Assembly: GCF_004011805.1 (NCBI RefSeq)
Contig: NZ_RCHJ01000025.1
Coordinates: 23,462 to 87,461 of the forward strand
DNA: 64,000 bases
Direction: 5' to 3'
DNA from: Piscinibacter defluvii
GTDB taxonomy: Bacteria; Pseudomonadota; Gammaproteobacteria; Burkholderiales; Burkholderiaceae_C
The notes below the pieces were generated by a model. That model ran no database searches. It was not told the DNA's origin and was given only the letters and a program-made list of their open reading frames with translations. The position numbers were made by a program, and so were the translations under genes. The number at the start of each line of letters is the position of its first letter. The first letter of the stretch is position 1. Positions 55,081 to 62,782 of this stretch are shown piece by piece.

Positions 55081-56128
55081 CGAGCCGCTGCGCAGCGGCA
55101 ATCCCTCCCCCGGGCCGGGCGACGTGGCTCTCGCGCTGGCGGGTGTTTGGCTGATCTGGATCCCGGTGCTGGCGTTGCACCTGACTCCCGCCCTGTTCGC
55201 CGCACTGATCACCTACGGCGGAACCCGGGCGATCGCCGGTCTCCTGCTTCGTCGCCGCGCGCAATGGCCGCATGCCCAGGCCTGGGGCTTGGTGTTCTTG
55301 CTGATCCTGGTCGGGGCGACGGGCTCCATGGCCGTCGAGCGGACGGCCGAGGCCGCAGCCCAGGGCGGCGGCTACGCCGGCTTGATGCAGCAGCTGGCCG
55401 CTTCGCTGGACCAGGTGCGCGCGATCCTTCCCGCCGGGATCGCGACGCATGTTCCGGTGTCGCTGGAGGCCCTGCGGGAGGCCATGGTGGGGTGGCTGCG
55501 GTCTCACTCGGCCGAAGTCCAGTTGTGGGGTGGGCACACCGTCAGAGGCGCAGGCTATGCGCTGGCGGGCGTGATCATCGGTGCGCTGCTGGCTCTGCAA
55601 TTGCCGCTGCGACCAGCGGAAGAGGTGGACCCGAGAGCTGAAGTGCCACCACTGGCCTGGCGAATGCGGGCCGGATTCGACGGCCTTGTCGCGAGCTTCA
55701 CGTCGGTGGTCTTTGCCCAGCTTCGGATTGCTGCATTGAACACCGCATTGACCGCGCTGTACCTGCTGGTGGCATTGCCAGCGACGGGCACGCCGTTGCC
55801 GATGGCGGGAACGCTCGTCGCCGCGACCTTCGTTGCGAGCATGGTTCCGGTGGTCGGCAACCTGGTGTCGAACACGATGATCGTGATCGTCAGCCTGACG
55901 CACTCGGTCGTTCTCGCCGGTGCGTCGCTGGTCTGGCTGGTCGCCATCCACAAGCTGGAGTACTTCCTCAACGCGCAGATCGTGGGCAGCCGCATTCGCG
56001 CCAAGGCCTGGGAGATCCTGGCCGCCATGCTGCTGCTCGAAGCGCTGTTCGGCCTGGCCGGCCTGGTGAGCGCTCCAGTGATCTACGCCCAGGCCAAGGC
56101 CGCCCTTCGGGAGCGTGGCTGGCTCTAG
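55073..56128 (+). CDS. AI-2E family transporter-like membrane protein
   Basis: A 351-residue membrane protein with about eight helices of the AI-2E (PF01594) family: the N-terminal helix pair, a long periplasmic/amphipathic segment (QQLAASLDQVRAILPAGIATHV) and the conserved C-terminal block VVGNLVSNTMIVIVSLTHS with HKLEYFLNAQIVGSRIRAKAWEILAAML. The latter corresponds to the family motif (Y-x-(I/L)EN-x-(I/V)-P-x-(I/V)-xG). Members include TqsA and Na+(K+)/H+ antiporters. The ATG at 55073 overlaps the kinase stop; an in-frame TTG at 55064 is possible. The substrate is unknown. Confidence 0.85.
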   Translation: MPDEPLRSGNPSPGPGDVALALAGVWLIWIPVLALHLTPALFAALITYGGTRAIAGLLLRRRAQWPHAQAWGLVFLLILVGATGSMAVERTAEAAAQGGGYAGLMQQLAASLDQVRAILPAGIATHVPVSLEALREAMVGWLRSHSAEVQLWGGHTVRGAGYALAGVIIGALLALQLPLRPAEEVDPRAEVPPLAWRMRAGFDGLVASFTSVVFAQLRIAALNTALTALYLLVALPATGTPLPMAGTLVAATFVASMVPVVGNLVSNTMIVIVSLTHSVVLAGASLVWLVAIHKLEYFLNAQIVGSRIRAKAWEILAAMLLLEALFGLAGLVSAPVIYAQAKAALRERGWL

Positions 56129-56160
56129 CAATCAGCCGCTTCTTGCGGCCGACAGCGGCT

Positions 56161-56227
56161 CGTGACCAAGGTCGTGCCCGTGCGATGACGCCCGGCACTG
56201 GCTGCGCAGGCGCCGCATTCCTAGAGT
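56161..56227 (+). promoter_or_regulatory. GTGACG-palindrome promoter with tandem site, upstream of 56301 gene
   Basis: Proximal site GATGA-CGCCCG-GCACT (56184-56199), exactly 20 nt, CC and TAGAGT (56222-56227). A weaker copy CGTGA-CCAAGG-TCGTG (56161-56176) is centred exactly 23 bp upstream. Confidence 0.65.
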
Positions 56228-56300
56228 TCATCCCATGGGACGGGTGCAGCGATGGTCGCTGCCTCTCGACACCCAGTAGAGCAACTCGAAGGAGCTTCCG

Positions 56301-56795
56301 ATGAGATTCCAACTGACCAACCGGCGTGCCTCCCTGGGCGCCATGGCAGCGGCCGTGATGATGAGTGCTGCGGCCTTGCCGGCACGAGCGCAGGACGAAC
56401 TGGTTCTACTCGAGACCGCGCGCGCCACCACGTTCATGAACGGCGGGGCGAGCAAGGAGGAGGAGACCTACATGCGCAAGATCGCCAAGGACTGGCCGCT
56501 GCGCATGATCTTCTCCGAGCGCAAGGACAACGAGTTCGTCGCCGACGTGAACCTCACCGTCACCGACCAGCGCGGTTCCCCCGTCCTCGTCCTCAACAGC
56601 GGTGGGCCCATGACCTACGCGATGCTGCCTGCGGGGAAGTACCGGGTCACGGCGCGCTTTCACGGCATCACCGAGTCGCGCGACGTGACGCTCGACGGCA
56701 AGGAAGGCAAGGATGTCTACTTCCACTGGAAGGGCAAGCCGAAGATCGACCCGTGGGACGGCAAGCCGATCGGCGGCAAGCAGGTTCCGGGCTGA
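56301..56795 (+). CDS. Secreted carboxypeptidase-regulatory-like protein
   Basis: A 164-residue secreted protein with a signal peptide ending at LPARAQ (about residue 30) and an AAGGAG ribosome site. The mature domain contains EEETYMRKIAKDWPLRMIFSERKDNEFVADVNLTVTDQ in outline and NSGGPMTYAMLPAGKYRVTARFHGITESRDVTLDG. This is a beta-sandwich like the carboxypeptidase-regulatory or PEGA-type domains, in which a PAG-x-Y-x-V motif is diagnostic. No catalytic residues are visible. It is the first gene of a unit with the DUF4124 and ClC genes and has a well-formed class II-type promoter element. Confidence 0.75.
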   Translation: MRFQLTNRRASLGAMAAAVMMSAAALPARAQDELVLLETARATTFMNGGASKEEETYMRKIAKDWPLRMIFSERKDNEFVADVNLTVTDQRGSPVLVLNSGGPMTYAMLPAGKYRVTARFHGITESRDVTLDGKEGKDVYFHWKGKPKIDPWDGKPIGGKQVPG

Positions 56796-56891
56796 CCCGC
56801 ATTCGCGACCAACACCGTGCCTCGGCCCCTGTCCCCTGCAAGGCTCCCAGGCCTGGGGCGGCACCTGGGTGCGCCGAACTGGCGCTCGCGG

Positions 56892-57386
56892 ATGCGGCAC
56901 GCGGCGCCCCTGGTCGCCCTCGGCATTCTCCTGTGGCTCGTCAGCGCCCCGCCTGCTCGTGCGCAGACGCTCTACGAGTGGCGGGAGCCCGGGGGTATTG
57001 TGGCCTACTCTCAGACGCCGCCGCTGCCCCGAGACGGTGTGCTGCTCCGCCGCCTGCAGATCGCGGACCTGCCAGTGCTTGATCGCACGGCCGCCGAGCG
57101 GCTGGCCGCCATCAGCGCGCCGGCCGACGACGGTCGTGCCGAGGCCTGGCGACGCGCCGACGCCGGGGTTGCGGCTGCGCTGGTCCGGCTGCAGGCGGTC
57201 GAACGCGCGGTCCGGCAGGGCCAGCAGCCTCGTGCCGGCGAGCGCCGGCATCTCGCCAACGGCCACAGCCGGCTGAGCAGAAAGTACTTCGAGCGCCTGA
57301 CCGCCTTGGAGGCAAAGGTCACGCGTGCCCGCAACGCGCTGCAGGCAGCCTACGCCGAGCGTGACGCGCTGGCGAAGCCGCGCTGA
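56892..57386 (+). CDS. DUF4124-domain secreted protein
   Basis: A 164-residue exported protein. The ATG at 56892 starts a signal peptide (LVALGILLWLVSAPPARAQ); an in-frame GTG at 56817 would place 25 odd residues before it. Directly after cleavage comes a DUF4124 domain, TLYEWREPGGIVAYSQTPPLPRDG, the W-x-D/E-x2-G-x2-x-YS-x2-PP pattern. The rest is helical, Arg/Ala-rich, ending in a coiled-coil-like ERLTALEAKVTRARNALQAAYAERDAL. DUF4124 proteins are periplasmic and of unknown function. It lies 96 bp after the carboxypeptidase-regulatory-like gene and 27 bp before the ClC gene. Confidence 0.75.
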   Translation: MRHAAPLVALGILLWLVSAPPARAQTLYEWREPGGIVAYSQTPPLPRDGVLLRRLQIADLPVLDRTAAERLAAISAPADDGRAEAWRRADAGVAAALVRLQAVERAVRQGQQPRAGERRHLANGHSRLSRKYFERLTALEAKVTRARNALQAAYAERDALAKPR

Positions 57387-57413
57387 CGCTTGGCCTCAAG
57401 GGCATCATCGACC

Positions 57414-58769
57414 ATGCAGGCCAAGGCTTGGCGCTTCGGATTGCATGCGACCCGGCGTGCATTGCTCCGCCTGGACACACCCTGGCGCCATCTCGTTGTC
57501 GCAGCGGTGGTCGGAGCGTTGGGTGCCTTGGCGGTGGCGGCATTTCGGCAGGCGCTGTTTGCGCTGGAGGCCGTGCTCGTCGGCGCAGGCGGCGGCCACC
57601 TGGTCGCTGCGGCAAGCGCCTTGCCCGCAGAAGCCCGGGTTCTCGCACCGGCGCTGGGTGGGATGGCCGCCGGCCTGCTTCTTTGGTTGGCCGAACGCGG
57701 CCGCGACCTGCCCGCCGAAGCCCAGGTATCGCAACACCGGGGGGACTACATCGAGGCCGTGGTGATCGGCACCGGCAGGCTGGACCTGCGCGCGGGCCTG
57801 CTCAAGGTGGCGGCCTCCATGCTGGTGGTCAGCACCGGTGGCGCCGTGGGACGCGAGGGCGCAATGGTGCTGCTGGCTGCCATGTTGGCGTCGATGCTCG
57901 GTCGCGCGCTCGGACGTGCGACAGATCTCCGTCTGGTGGTGAGCTGCGGCGCTGCGGCCGGGCTTGCTGCGGCCTATCACGCGCCGCTGGCCGGGGCGGT
58001 CTTCGTTGCCGAGATCCTCGTGGGTTCGCTCGCCTTGGCGCAACTCGGTCCGGTGGTCGTGGCGGCTGTCATGGCGTTCGGCGTCTCGGTCTGGCTCGGA
58101 GAGCGTTCCGTGCTGTTTCCCGTGGCAGCGCTCACGCCGCCCGGGCCGGCGCAGGTCGTCTGGCTGCTGGTCCTCAGCCTTTTGGGCGGCGCTTTCGGCG
58201 CCGGGCTGCTGCGCTGGCTGCGCCTCACGCGCTCGCTGTTCCTCGGCTCGCGGTTGCCTTTGCCCGCGGCCTTCGCGCTCGGCGGTCTGGTGGTCGGACT
58301 GCTGTCTCTGTGGCGCCCCGAGGTCTGGGGCAACGGCTACAGCAGCATCGAGCAGCAACTGCGCAGCCCGGCAGCATGGTCAGTGGTGGCGCTGGTGCTC
58401 GTCCTGAAGCTGCTGGCGATCGGCGCGACGACGGGCTCGGGTGCGCCGGGCGGGGTGTTCACGCCGACGCTGTTCGTCGGCGCAGCCATCGGCGCGCTCG
58501 CCGCCGCGGCCCTGGCCGGGATGGGTGCGAGCGCAGCACCGGAGCCGGTGTACGCCGTCGTCGGCATGGCCGTCCTGCTGGCCTCGACCACGCATGCCCC
58601 GGTCATGTCGGCGCTGATGGTGTTCGAGATGACCGGGCAGTACGCCTTGCTGCCGGTGCTGCTGCCGGCCTGTGTGTTGGCAGCGCTGGTGTCACGTCGG
58701 CTCGAGCCCCTGTCCGTGTACGGTCTGCGTGGGCCGGGTGAGCCTACTGCCCAAGCACTCGCGAAGTGA
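57414..58769 (+). CDS. ClC-family chloride channel/antiporter
   Basis: A 451-residue ClC protein. The ATG at 57414 is used; a TTG 24 bp upstream is weaker. The anion-selectivity sequences are visible: STGGAVGREGAMVLLAA (the G(K/R)EGP region with the gating Glu, here followed by Ala), TTGSGAPGGVFTPTLFVGAAIG (GSGIPG-like) and the C-terminal VYAVVGMAVLLASTTHAPVMSALMVFEMTGQY. The C-terminal CBS pair is absent, so it is the short form. ClC antiporters exchange Cl- for H+ and help in extreme acid. Placement before a bd oxidase and near a P3A proton pump suggests a pH or membrane-potential theme. Confidence 0.92.
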   Translation: MQAKAWRFGLHATRRALLRLDTPWRHLVVAAVVGALGALAVAAFRQALFALEAVLVGAGGGHLVAAASALPAEARVLAPALGGMAAGLLLWLAERGRDLPAEAQVSQHRGDYIEAVVIGTGRLDLRAGLLKVAASMLVVSTGGAVGREGAMVLLAAMLASMLGRALGRATDLRLVVSCGAAAGLAAAYHAPLAGAVFVAEILVGSLALAQLGPVVVAAVMAFGVSVWLGERSVLFPVAALTPPGPAQVVWLLVLSLLGGAFGAGLLRWLRLTRSLFLGSRLPLPAAFALGGLVVGLLSLWRPEVWGNGYSSIEQQLRSPAAWSVVALVLVLKLLAIGATTGSGAPGGVFTPTLFVGAAIGALAAAALAGMGASAAPEPVYAVVGMAVLLASTTHAPVMSALMVFEMTGQYALLPVLLPACVLAALVSRRLEPLSVYGLRGPGEPTAQALAK

Positions 58770-58831
58770 CCTTCGTCACACCAGGCCGCTGACGCGCGAC
58801 ACTGGCGCGCTGAGTGTCTGCCGGATGCAAT
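58765..58831 (+). promoter_or_regulatory. GTGACG-palindrome promoter with tandem site, upstream of cydAB
   Basis: Proximal site GCTGA-CGCGCG-ACACT (58788-58803), exactly 20 nt, 2 nt and TGCAAT (58826-58831). A second strong copy AGTGA-CCTTCG-TCACA (58765-58780) is centred exactly 23 bp upstream and overlaps the end of the ClC gene. Confidence 0.65.
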
Positions 58832-58870
58832 GCTCCGTCAGCTCGCAACGCGCTTGTCGCCTGCGTCAAC

Positions 58871-60271
58871 ATGCTCCTCGACCCCCTGATCCTCTCGCGC
58901 ATCCAGTTCGCGTTCGTCGTCGCCTTCCACATCGTCTTCCCGGCCTTCACGGTCGGGCTGGCCAGCTACATCGCGCTGCTCGAAGGCCTGTACCTGGCGC
59001 GACGCGATGAGCGCTACCTGCGCGCGTCGAAGTTCTGGCTGCGCATCTTCGCCGTGTCGTTCGGCATGGGCGTCGTGTCGGGCATCGTGATGCCGTTCCA
59101 GTTCGGCACCAACTGGGCTGCGTTCTCGGACAAGGTGGCCAACGTCGTCGGGCCGCTGCTCGCCTACGAAGGCCTCACGGCGTTCTTCCTCGAAGCCGGC
59201 TTTCTCGGCGTCCTGCTGTTCGGACGCGAGCGGGTGCCGCCTTGGGCGCACTTTGGCGCGGCGGTGCTGGTGGCGGCGGGAACGCTGTTCTCGTCCTTCT
59301 GGATCCTGGCTTTCAACAGCTGGATGCAGACACCGGCAGGCTACGTGGTCGAAGCGGGGCGCTTCGTGCCCGCCGACTTCTCGGCCGTGATCTTCAACCC
59401 CTCGTTTCCCTACCGACTCACCCATACCGTCAGCGCCTTCTACGTGACGACCGGGTTTGTGGTGCTCGGTGTGGCGGCCCACCACCTTGCGCGCGGTCGC
59501 CACCGCGACACGGCCTTGCTGATGGCCCGCATGGCGGTGTTCTTCCTGGCCGTGATGACGCCGTTGCAGATCGCGCTCGGCGACGCGCACGGCCTGAACA
59601 CGCTGGCGCACCAGCCCGCCAAGGTGGCCGCGATGGAAGGGCTGTGGGAGACCAGTGCACCGGCGCCGTCGGTGCTGTTCGCGATTCCTGACCAGGCTGA
59701 GCAGACCAACCGGCTGAAAGTGTCCATCCCCCGGCTGGCGAGCCTGTACCTGACGCATACCTGGAGCGGAGAAGTGCGCGGCCTGAAGTCGTTCCCGCGT
59801 GAGGACCAGCCACCGGTCGCGCCCGTGTTCTTCGCCTTCCGGATCATGGTGGGCATCGGCACGACGATGCTCGCCGTGGCCTGGTGGGGTGCCTATCTGG
59901 CCTGGCGCGGAAGGCTCGAGACCTCACCGGTCTTCCTGCGCGTGGCGCAATGGATGCTGCCCAGCGGCTTCATCGCGGTGCTTGCCGGCTGGACGGTGAC
60001 CGAGGTCGGTCGCCAGCCGTGGACCGTGTACGGGTTGCTGCGCACCGCCGACAGCGTGAGTCCGAGTCTGAGCACGGCCGACGTCGGACTGTCGCTGGCG
60101 GCGTACCTGCTCGTGTACGCCGTCGTCTATGCCGCCGCGGGCTACTACCTCGTGAAGCTGGTGCGCCACGGACCGGCGGATGCGCCGCCGGCCGGCGCCT
60201 CGGCGCGCCCGGCGCGGCCGCTGTCGGCAGCAGTGCTGCCCGTCGATGCGGAGGCCTCGCGTGGCGATTGA
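58871..60271 (+). CDS. cydA: Cytochrome bd-type quinol oxidase subunit I (CioA-like)
   Basis: A 466-residue subunit I. The ATG at 58871 gives the canonical start, with the haem b595 ligand His in RIQFAFVVAFHIVFPAF near residue 19. Haem b558 ligands fall at YRLTHTVSAFYV (His ~186) and in the later Met-containing helix. GREQ-like segments and the quinol region GRQPWTVYGLLRTADSVSP are present. The Q-loop is short, as in the cyanide-insensitive (CIO) subgroup common in beta-proteobacteria. The enzyme oxidises ubiquinol and reduces oxygen with high affinity without pumping protons. It overlaps cydB by 11 bp. No cydX-sized gene follows cydB. Confidence 0.95.
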   Translation: MLLDPLILSRIQFAFVVAFHIVFPAFTVGLASYIALLEGLYLARRDERYLRASKFWLRIFAVSFGMGVVSGIVMPFQFGTNWAAFSDKVANVVGPLLAYEGLTAFFLEAGFLGVLLFGRERVPPWAHFGAAVLVAAGTLFSSFWILAFNSWMQTPAGYVVEAGRFVPADFSAVIFNPSFPYRLTHTVSAFYVTTGFVVLGVAAHHLARGRHRDTALLMARMAVFFLAVMTPLQIALGDAHGLNTLAHQPAKVAAMEGLWETSAPAPSVLFAIPDQAEQTNRLKVSIPRLASLYLTHTWSGEVRGLKSFPREDQPPVAPVFFAFRIMVGIGTTMLAVAWWGAYLAWRGRLETSPVFLRVAQWMLPSGFIAVLAGWTVTEVGRQPWTVYGLLRTADSVSPSLSTADVGLSLAAYLLVYAVVYAAAGYYLVKLVRHGPADAPPAGASARPARPLSAAVLPVDAEASRGD

Positions 60272-61268
60272 TCTGGTGCCGATCTGGGCCGCGATCATGG
60301 CGCTGGCGGTCTTCATGTATGTGCTGCTCGACGGCTTCGATCTGGGCGTGGGCATCCTCTACCCGCTGGCGCCTTCGACGCACGACCGCAGCGTGATGAT
60401 GGCCTCGGTGGCGCCGATCTGGGACGGCAACGAGACCTGGCTCGTGATGGGCGGTGCCGGCCTGCTGGCCGCGTTCCCGGTGGCCTTCGCGGTGCTGATG
60501 CCGGCGCTGTACTTCCCGATCCTGCTGATGCTGCTGGGGCTGGTGTTCCGCGGCGTTGCGTTCGAGTTCCGGCTCAAGGCCACGCGCCGGCGGCGCGCAT
60601 GGTCGGCAGCCTTCTTCGGCGGCTCGTTCGCCGCTGCCTTCGCGCAGGGATTGATCCTCGGCAGCTACGTGCACGGCTTCAACGTGGTGGACGGCCGCTT
60701 CGCCGGCACGAGCTGGGATTGGCTGCACCCATTCGTGCTGCTCACCGGCCTCGGCGTGGTGTCGGGCTATGCCTTGCTGGGTGCGACCTGGCTGGTGCTG
60801 AAGACCGATGGCGAACTGCAGCGCTGGGCACGCCGTCAGGCCAGACGTGCCCTGGCCGCCACGGCGGCCTTCATCGCCGGCGTGAGCCTGTACTCGCCGT
60901 TCGTGCATCCGCGTGTGCATGAACGCTGGTTCACCGAAAGCCACTGGCTGTGGCTGGCGCCGCTGCCGCTCGCCACGCTGGGGGTGTTCTGGCTGGCCGA
61001 CCGGTCGCTGCGCGGCGCTCGCTCGCAAGCGGGCCCCTTCGTTGCCGCCTTGACGATCTTCGCGCTGTGCTTTGCCGGCCTGGCGGTAAGTCTGTTTCCG
61101 TATGTCGTGCCGCACGCGCTGACGTTGCAGCAGGCGGCAGCGTCGCCGCGCAGCCAGGCCTTTCTGCTCGTCGGCACCTTGATGCTCTTGCCCGTGATCC
61201 TCGGCTACACCGGCTGGTCGTACTGGGTGTTCCGCGGCAAGGTACGCACGGGCGCCGGCTACGGATGA
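60261..61268 (+). CDS. cydB: Cytochrome bd-type quinol oxidase subunit II
   Basis: A 335-residue subunit II. Start GTG at 60261, inside the end of cydA, gives the canonical N-terminus IDLVPIWAAIMALAVFMYVLLDGFDLGVG. The conserved block APIWDGNETWLVMGGAGLLAAFP, then FRLKATRRRRAWSAAFFGGSFAAAFAQG in outline, and a C-terminal helix with GYTGWSYWVFRGKV confirm the family. Length is typical for the CIO type. Together with CydA it forms the bd oxidase in the inner membrane. The stop is followed within 10 bp by the next promoter element (Rieske gene). Confidence 0.95.
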   Translation: MAIDLVPIWAAIMALAVFMYVLLDGFDLGVGILYPLAPSTHDRSVMMASVAPIWDGNETWLVMGGAGLLAAFPVAFAVLMPALYFPILLMLLGLVFRGVAFEFRLKATRRRRAWSAAFFGGSFAAAFAQGLILGSYVHGFNVVDGRFAGTSWDWLHPFVLLTGLGVVSGYALLGATWLVLKTDGELQRWARRQARRALAATAAFIAGVSLYSPFVHPRVHERWFTESHWLWLAPLPLATLGVFWLADRSLRGARSQAGPFVAALTIFALCFAGLAVSLFPYVVPHALTLQQAAASPRSQAFLLVGTLMLLPVILGYTGWSYWVFRGKVRTGAGYG

Positions 61269-61277
61269 TGACCATGC

Positions 61278-61321
61278 GGTGACTACCCGCACTAGGGGAC
61301 GCCGTGCGCGCTGCCTAGAGT
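61278..61321 (+). promoter_or_regulatory. GTGACG-type palindrome promoter of orphan Rieske gene
   Basis: GGTGA-CTACCC-GCACT (61278-61293), exactly 20 nt, CC and TAGAGT (61316-61321). It begins 10 bp after the cydB stop, so the Rieske gene has its own promoter of the same type as cydAB. Confidence 0.65.
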
Positions 61322-61363
61322 GAACTCAACGACGTGTTGGCGGCAAGCCGCGAAAGGGTAGTC

Positions 61364-61972
61364 ATGAACAGCCTCTCCGCATTCATCCACGAGGTCGATG
61401 AGCACCGCGTTCCCGACAGCACGCGGCGTGAACTGCTGTTGGCGGCGACGGGCGTGATGGGCGCAGCAGGGCTTGTTGCGGCAAGTGTTCCCTTCGTCGC
61501 CAGCCTGGCCCCTTCGGAAGCCGCACGCGCCGCTGGCGGCCCCGTGGACGTGGACATCGCCTCGCTGGTGCCGGGTGAACTTCGAACCGTCGAGTGGCGC
61601 GGCAAGCCGGTCTGGCTGATGCGCCGCACGGAAGACATGGTGCGATCCCTTCTGGCGAGCGACGGCAACCTGGCCGACCCGCAGTCCAGGCGCTCGATCC
61701 AGCCGGCCTCCTGCGTCAACGCCACCCGTTCTGAGCGGCCGGACCTCTTCGTCGCCGTCGGGGTGTGCACGCACCTGGGATGCTCGCCGCGGCTGGAGAC
61801 GAACAACGCGGCGCTGAATGCGGAACTGCGCGCACCGGGCGGCTTCTTCTGTCCCTGTCATGGTTCGCGCTTCGACCTGGCGGGCAGGGTGGTGAAGAAC
61901 GTGCCGGCACCCACCAACCTGGACATCCCCGACTACCGCTTTACCACCGCGACGGGCCTGCGCATCGGGTGA
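61364..61972 (+). CDS. petA: Rieske iron-sulfur protein (ubiquinol-cytochrome c reductase type), orphan
   Basis: A 202-residue Rieske protein. The ATG at 61364 has an AAAGGG site; residues 20-50 hold a Tat-type signal anchor (STRRELLLAATGVMG) and the hinge. The head domain has VEWRGKPVWLMRRTEDM and the two cluster-binding loops VCTHLGCSPR and FFCPCHGSRFDLAGRV, each giving one Cys and one His, plus the disulfide cysteines. C-terminal DIPDYRF is as in bc1 Rieske proteins. No cytochrome b or c1 gene is next to it, so it is an extra copy or serves another quinol enzyme. It sits between cydAB and stress genes with its own matching promoter. Confidence 0.9.
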   Translation: MNSLSAFIHEVDEHRVPDSTRRELLLAATGVMGAAGLVAASVPFVASLAPSEAARAAGGPVDVDIASLVPGELRTVEWRGKPVWLMRRTEDMVRSLLASDGNLADPQSRRSIQPASCVNATRSERPDLFVAVGVCTHLGCSPRLETNNAALNAELRAPGGFFCPCHGSRFDLAGRVVKNVPAPTNLDIPDYRFTTATGLRIG

Positions 61973-62005
61973 TCGGTTGACAGCAGTTGCACCTCGGCGC
62001 CAGCC

Positions 62006-62035
62006 GAAGCGGCCCCTCGTGGGCCGCTTCGCTTT
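62006..62035 (+). terminator. Strong hairpin terminator after Rieske gene
   Basis: Perfect 10-bp stem GAAGCGGCCC-CTCGT-GGGCCGCTTC followed by GCTTT, 34 bp after the Rieske stop. It separates this gene from the next promoter at 62087. Confidence 0.8.
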
Positions 62036-62086
62036 GGCTCCAGCGCTGCAAAGGCCGCAGGGCATCGTTCGTCGGCATGACTTCGC

Positions 62087-62153
62087 CGTGACGGTCGGCA
62101 CGGCCATGCGGTGACCACGCGCACTGTCGCCGCCGATCCTCGATTCCTAAAGT
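62087..62153 (+). promoter_or_regulatory. GTGACG-palindrome promoter with tandem site, upstream of DUF1269-like gene
   Basis: Proximal site GGTGA-CCACGC-GCACT (62110-62125), exactly 20 nt, CC and TAAAGT (62148-62153). The distal copy CGTGA-CGGTCG-GCACG (62087-62102) is an excellent palindrome, centred exactly 23 bp upstream. Confidence 0.7.
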
Positions 62154-62203
62154 GCTTCCATCGACAGCGGGCGCTGTCGAACCATCCGAATCAGGAGCAA
62201 GAC

Positions 62204-62725
62204 ATGAGCAAGGCAGACATCGCGGTTGCGGTTTACGACTCGCACACCCAGGCCGAGGAGGCCGTTCACAAGCTGGCCAAGGCGGGCTTCGACATGAAGA
62301 CGATCTCGATTCTCGGCAAGGACTACCACACCGAAGAGAACGTCGTGGGCTACTTCAATGCCGGCGACCGCGCCAGGTTCTTCGGCAAGCTGGGCGCCTT
62401 CTGGGGCGGCCTGGCCGGCGTGCTGTTCGGCTCGGCGCTGATGTTCGTGCCCGTGGTCGGGCACATCGTCGTGCTCGGCCCGATCGCGGCGACGATCGCC
62501 GGCGGCCTGCAAGGCGCCGTGCTCGGCGGTGGCGTGAGCGCGCTCGTCGGCGCGCTCACCGCGATCGGCGTGCCCAAGGACTCGGTGCTGCGCTATGAAA
62601 CGGCGTTGAAGGCCAGCAAGTTCCTCGTCATCGTCCACGGCGGCGGTGACGACGTCCGCCGTGCGCACGATGTGCTCGCGTCCGCGGGCAGCAGCGACGT
62701 GCAGACGCACGCCGGACAGGAGTGA
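62204..62725 (+). CDS. DUF1269/general stress protein-like membrane protein
   Basis: A 173-residue protein. The N-terminal ~50 residues form a soluble ferredoxin-like unit (VAVYDSHTQAEEAVHKLAKAGFDMKTISILGKD), as in the general stress protein 17M and DUF1269 families. A glycine-rich hydrophobic hairpin follows (GAFWGGLAGVLFGSALMFVPVVG and the alanine/glycine-rich GGVSALVGALTAIG), then a short soluble tail (FLVIVHGGGDDVRRAHDVLA). The ATG at 62204 has AGGAG. Members are induced by general stress; no biochemical role is known. It shares a transcript with the YfdX-like gene 57 bp downstream and has a tandem-site promoter. Confidence 0.82.
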   Translation: MSKADIAVAVYDSHTQAEEAVHKLAKAGFDMKTISILGKDYHTEENVVGYFNAGDRARFFGKLGAFWGGLAGVLFGSALMFVPVVGHIVVLGPIAATIAGGLQGAVLGGGVSALVGALTAIGVPKDSVLRYETALKASKFLVIVHGGGDDVRRAHDVLASAGSSDVQTHAGQE

Positions 62726-62782
62726 TGCCCTGCGGCAGACCCTAACGCAACCCGATACACAAACCCATCACGGATCCCCACC

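Noticed and set aside
58814..58870. Upstream GTG-type start for cydA at 58814
   Set aside because: It would place the predicted -10 hexamer (58826-58831) inside the coding region and add 19 residues before the conserved N-terminal helix.
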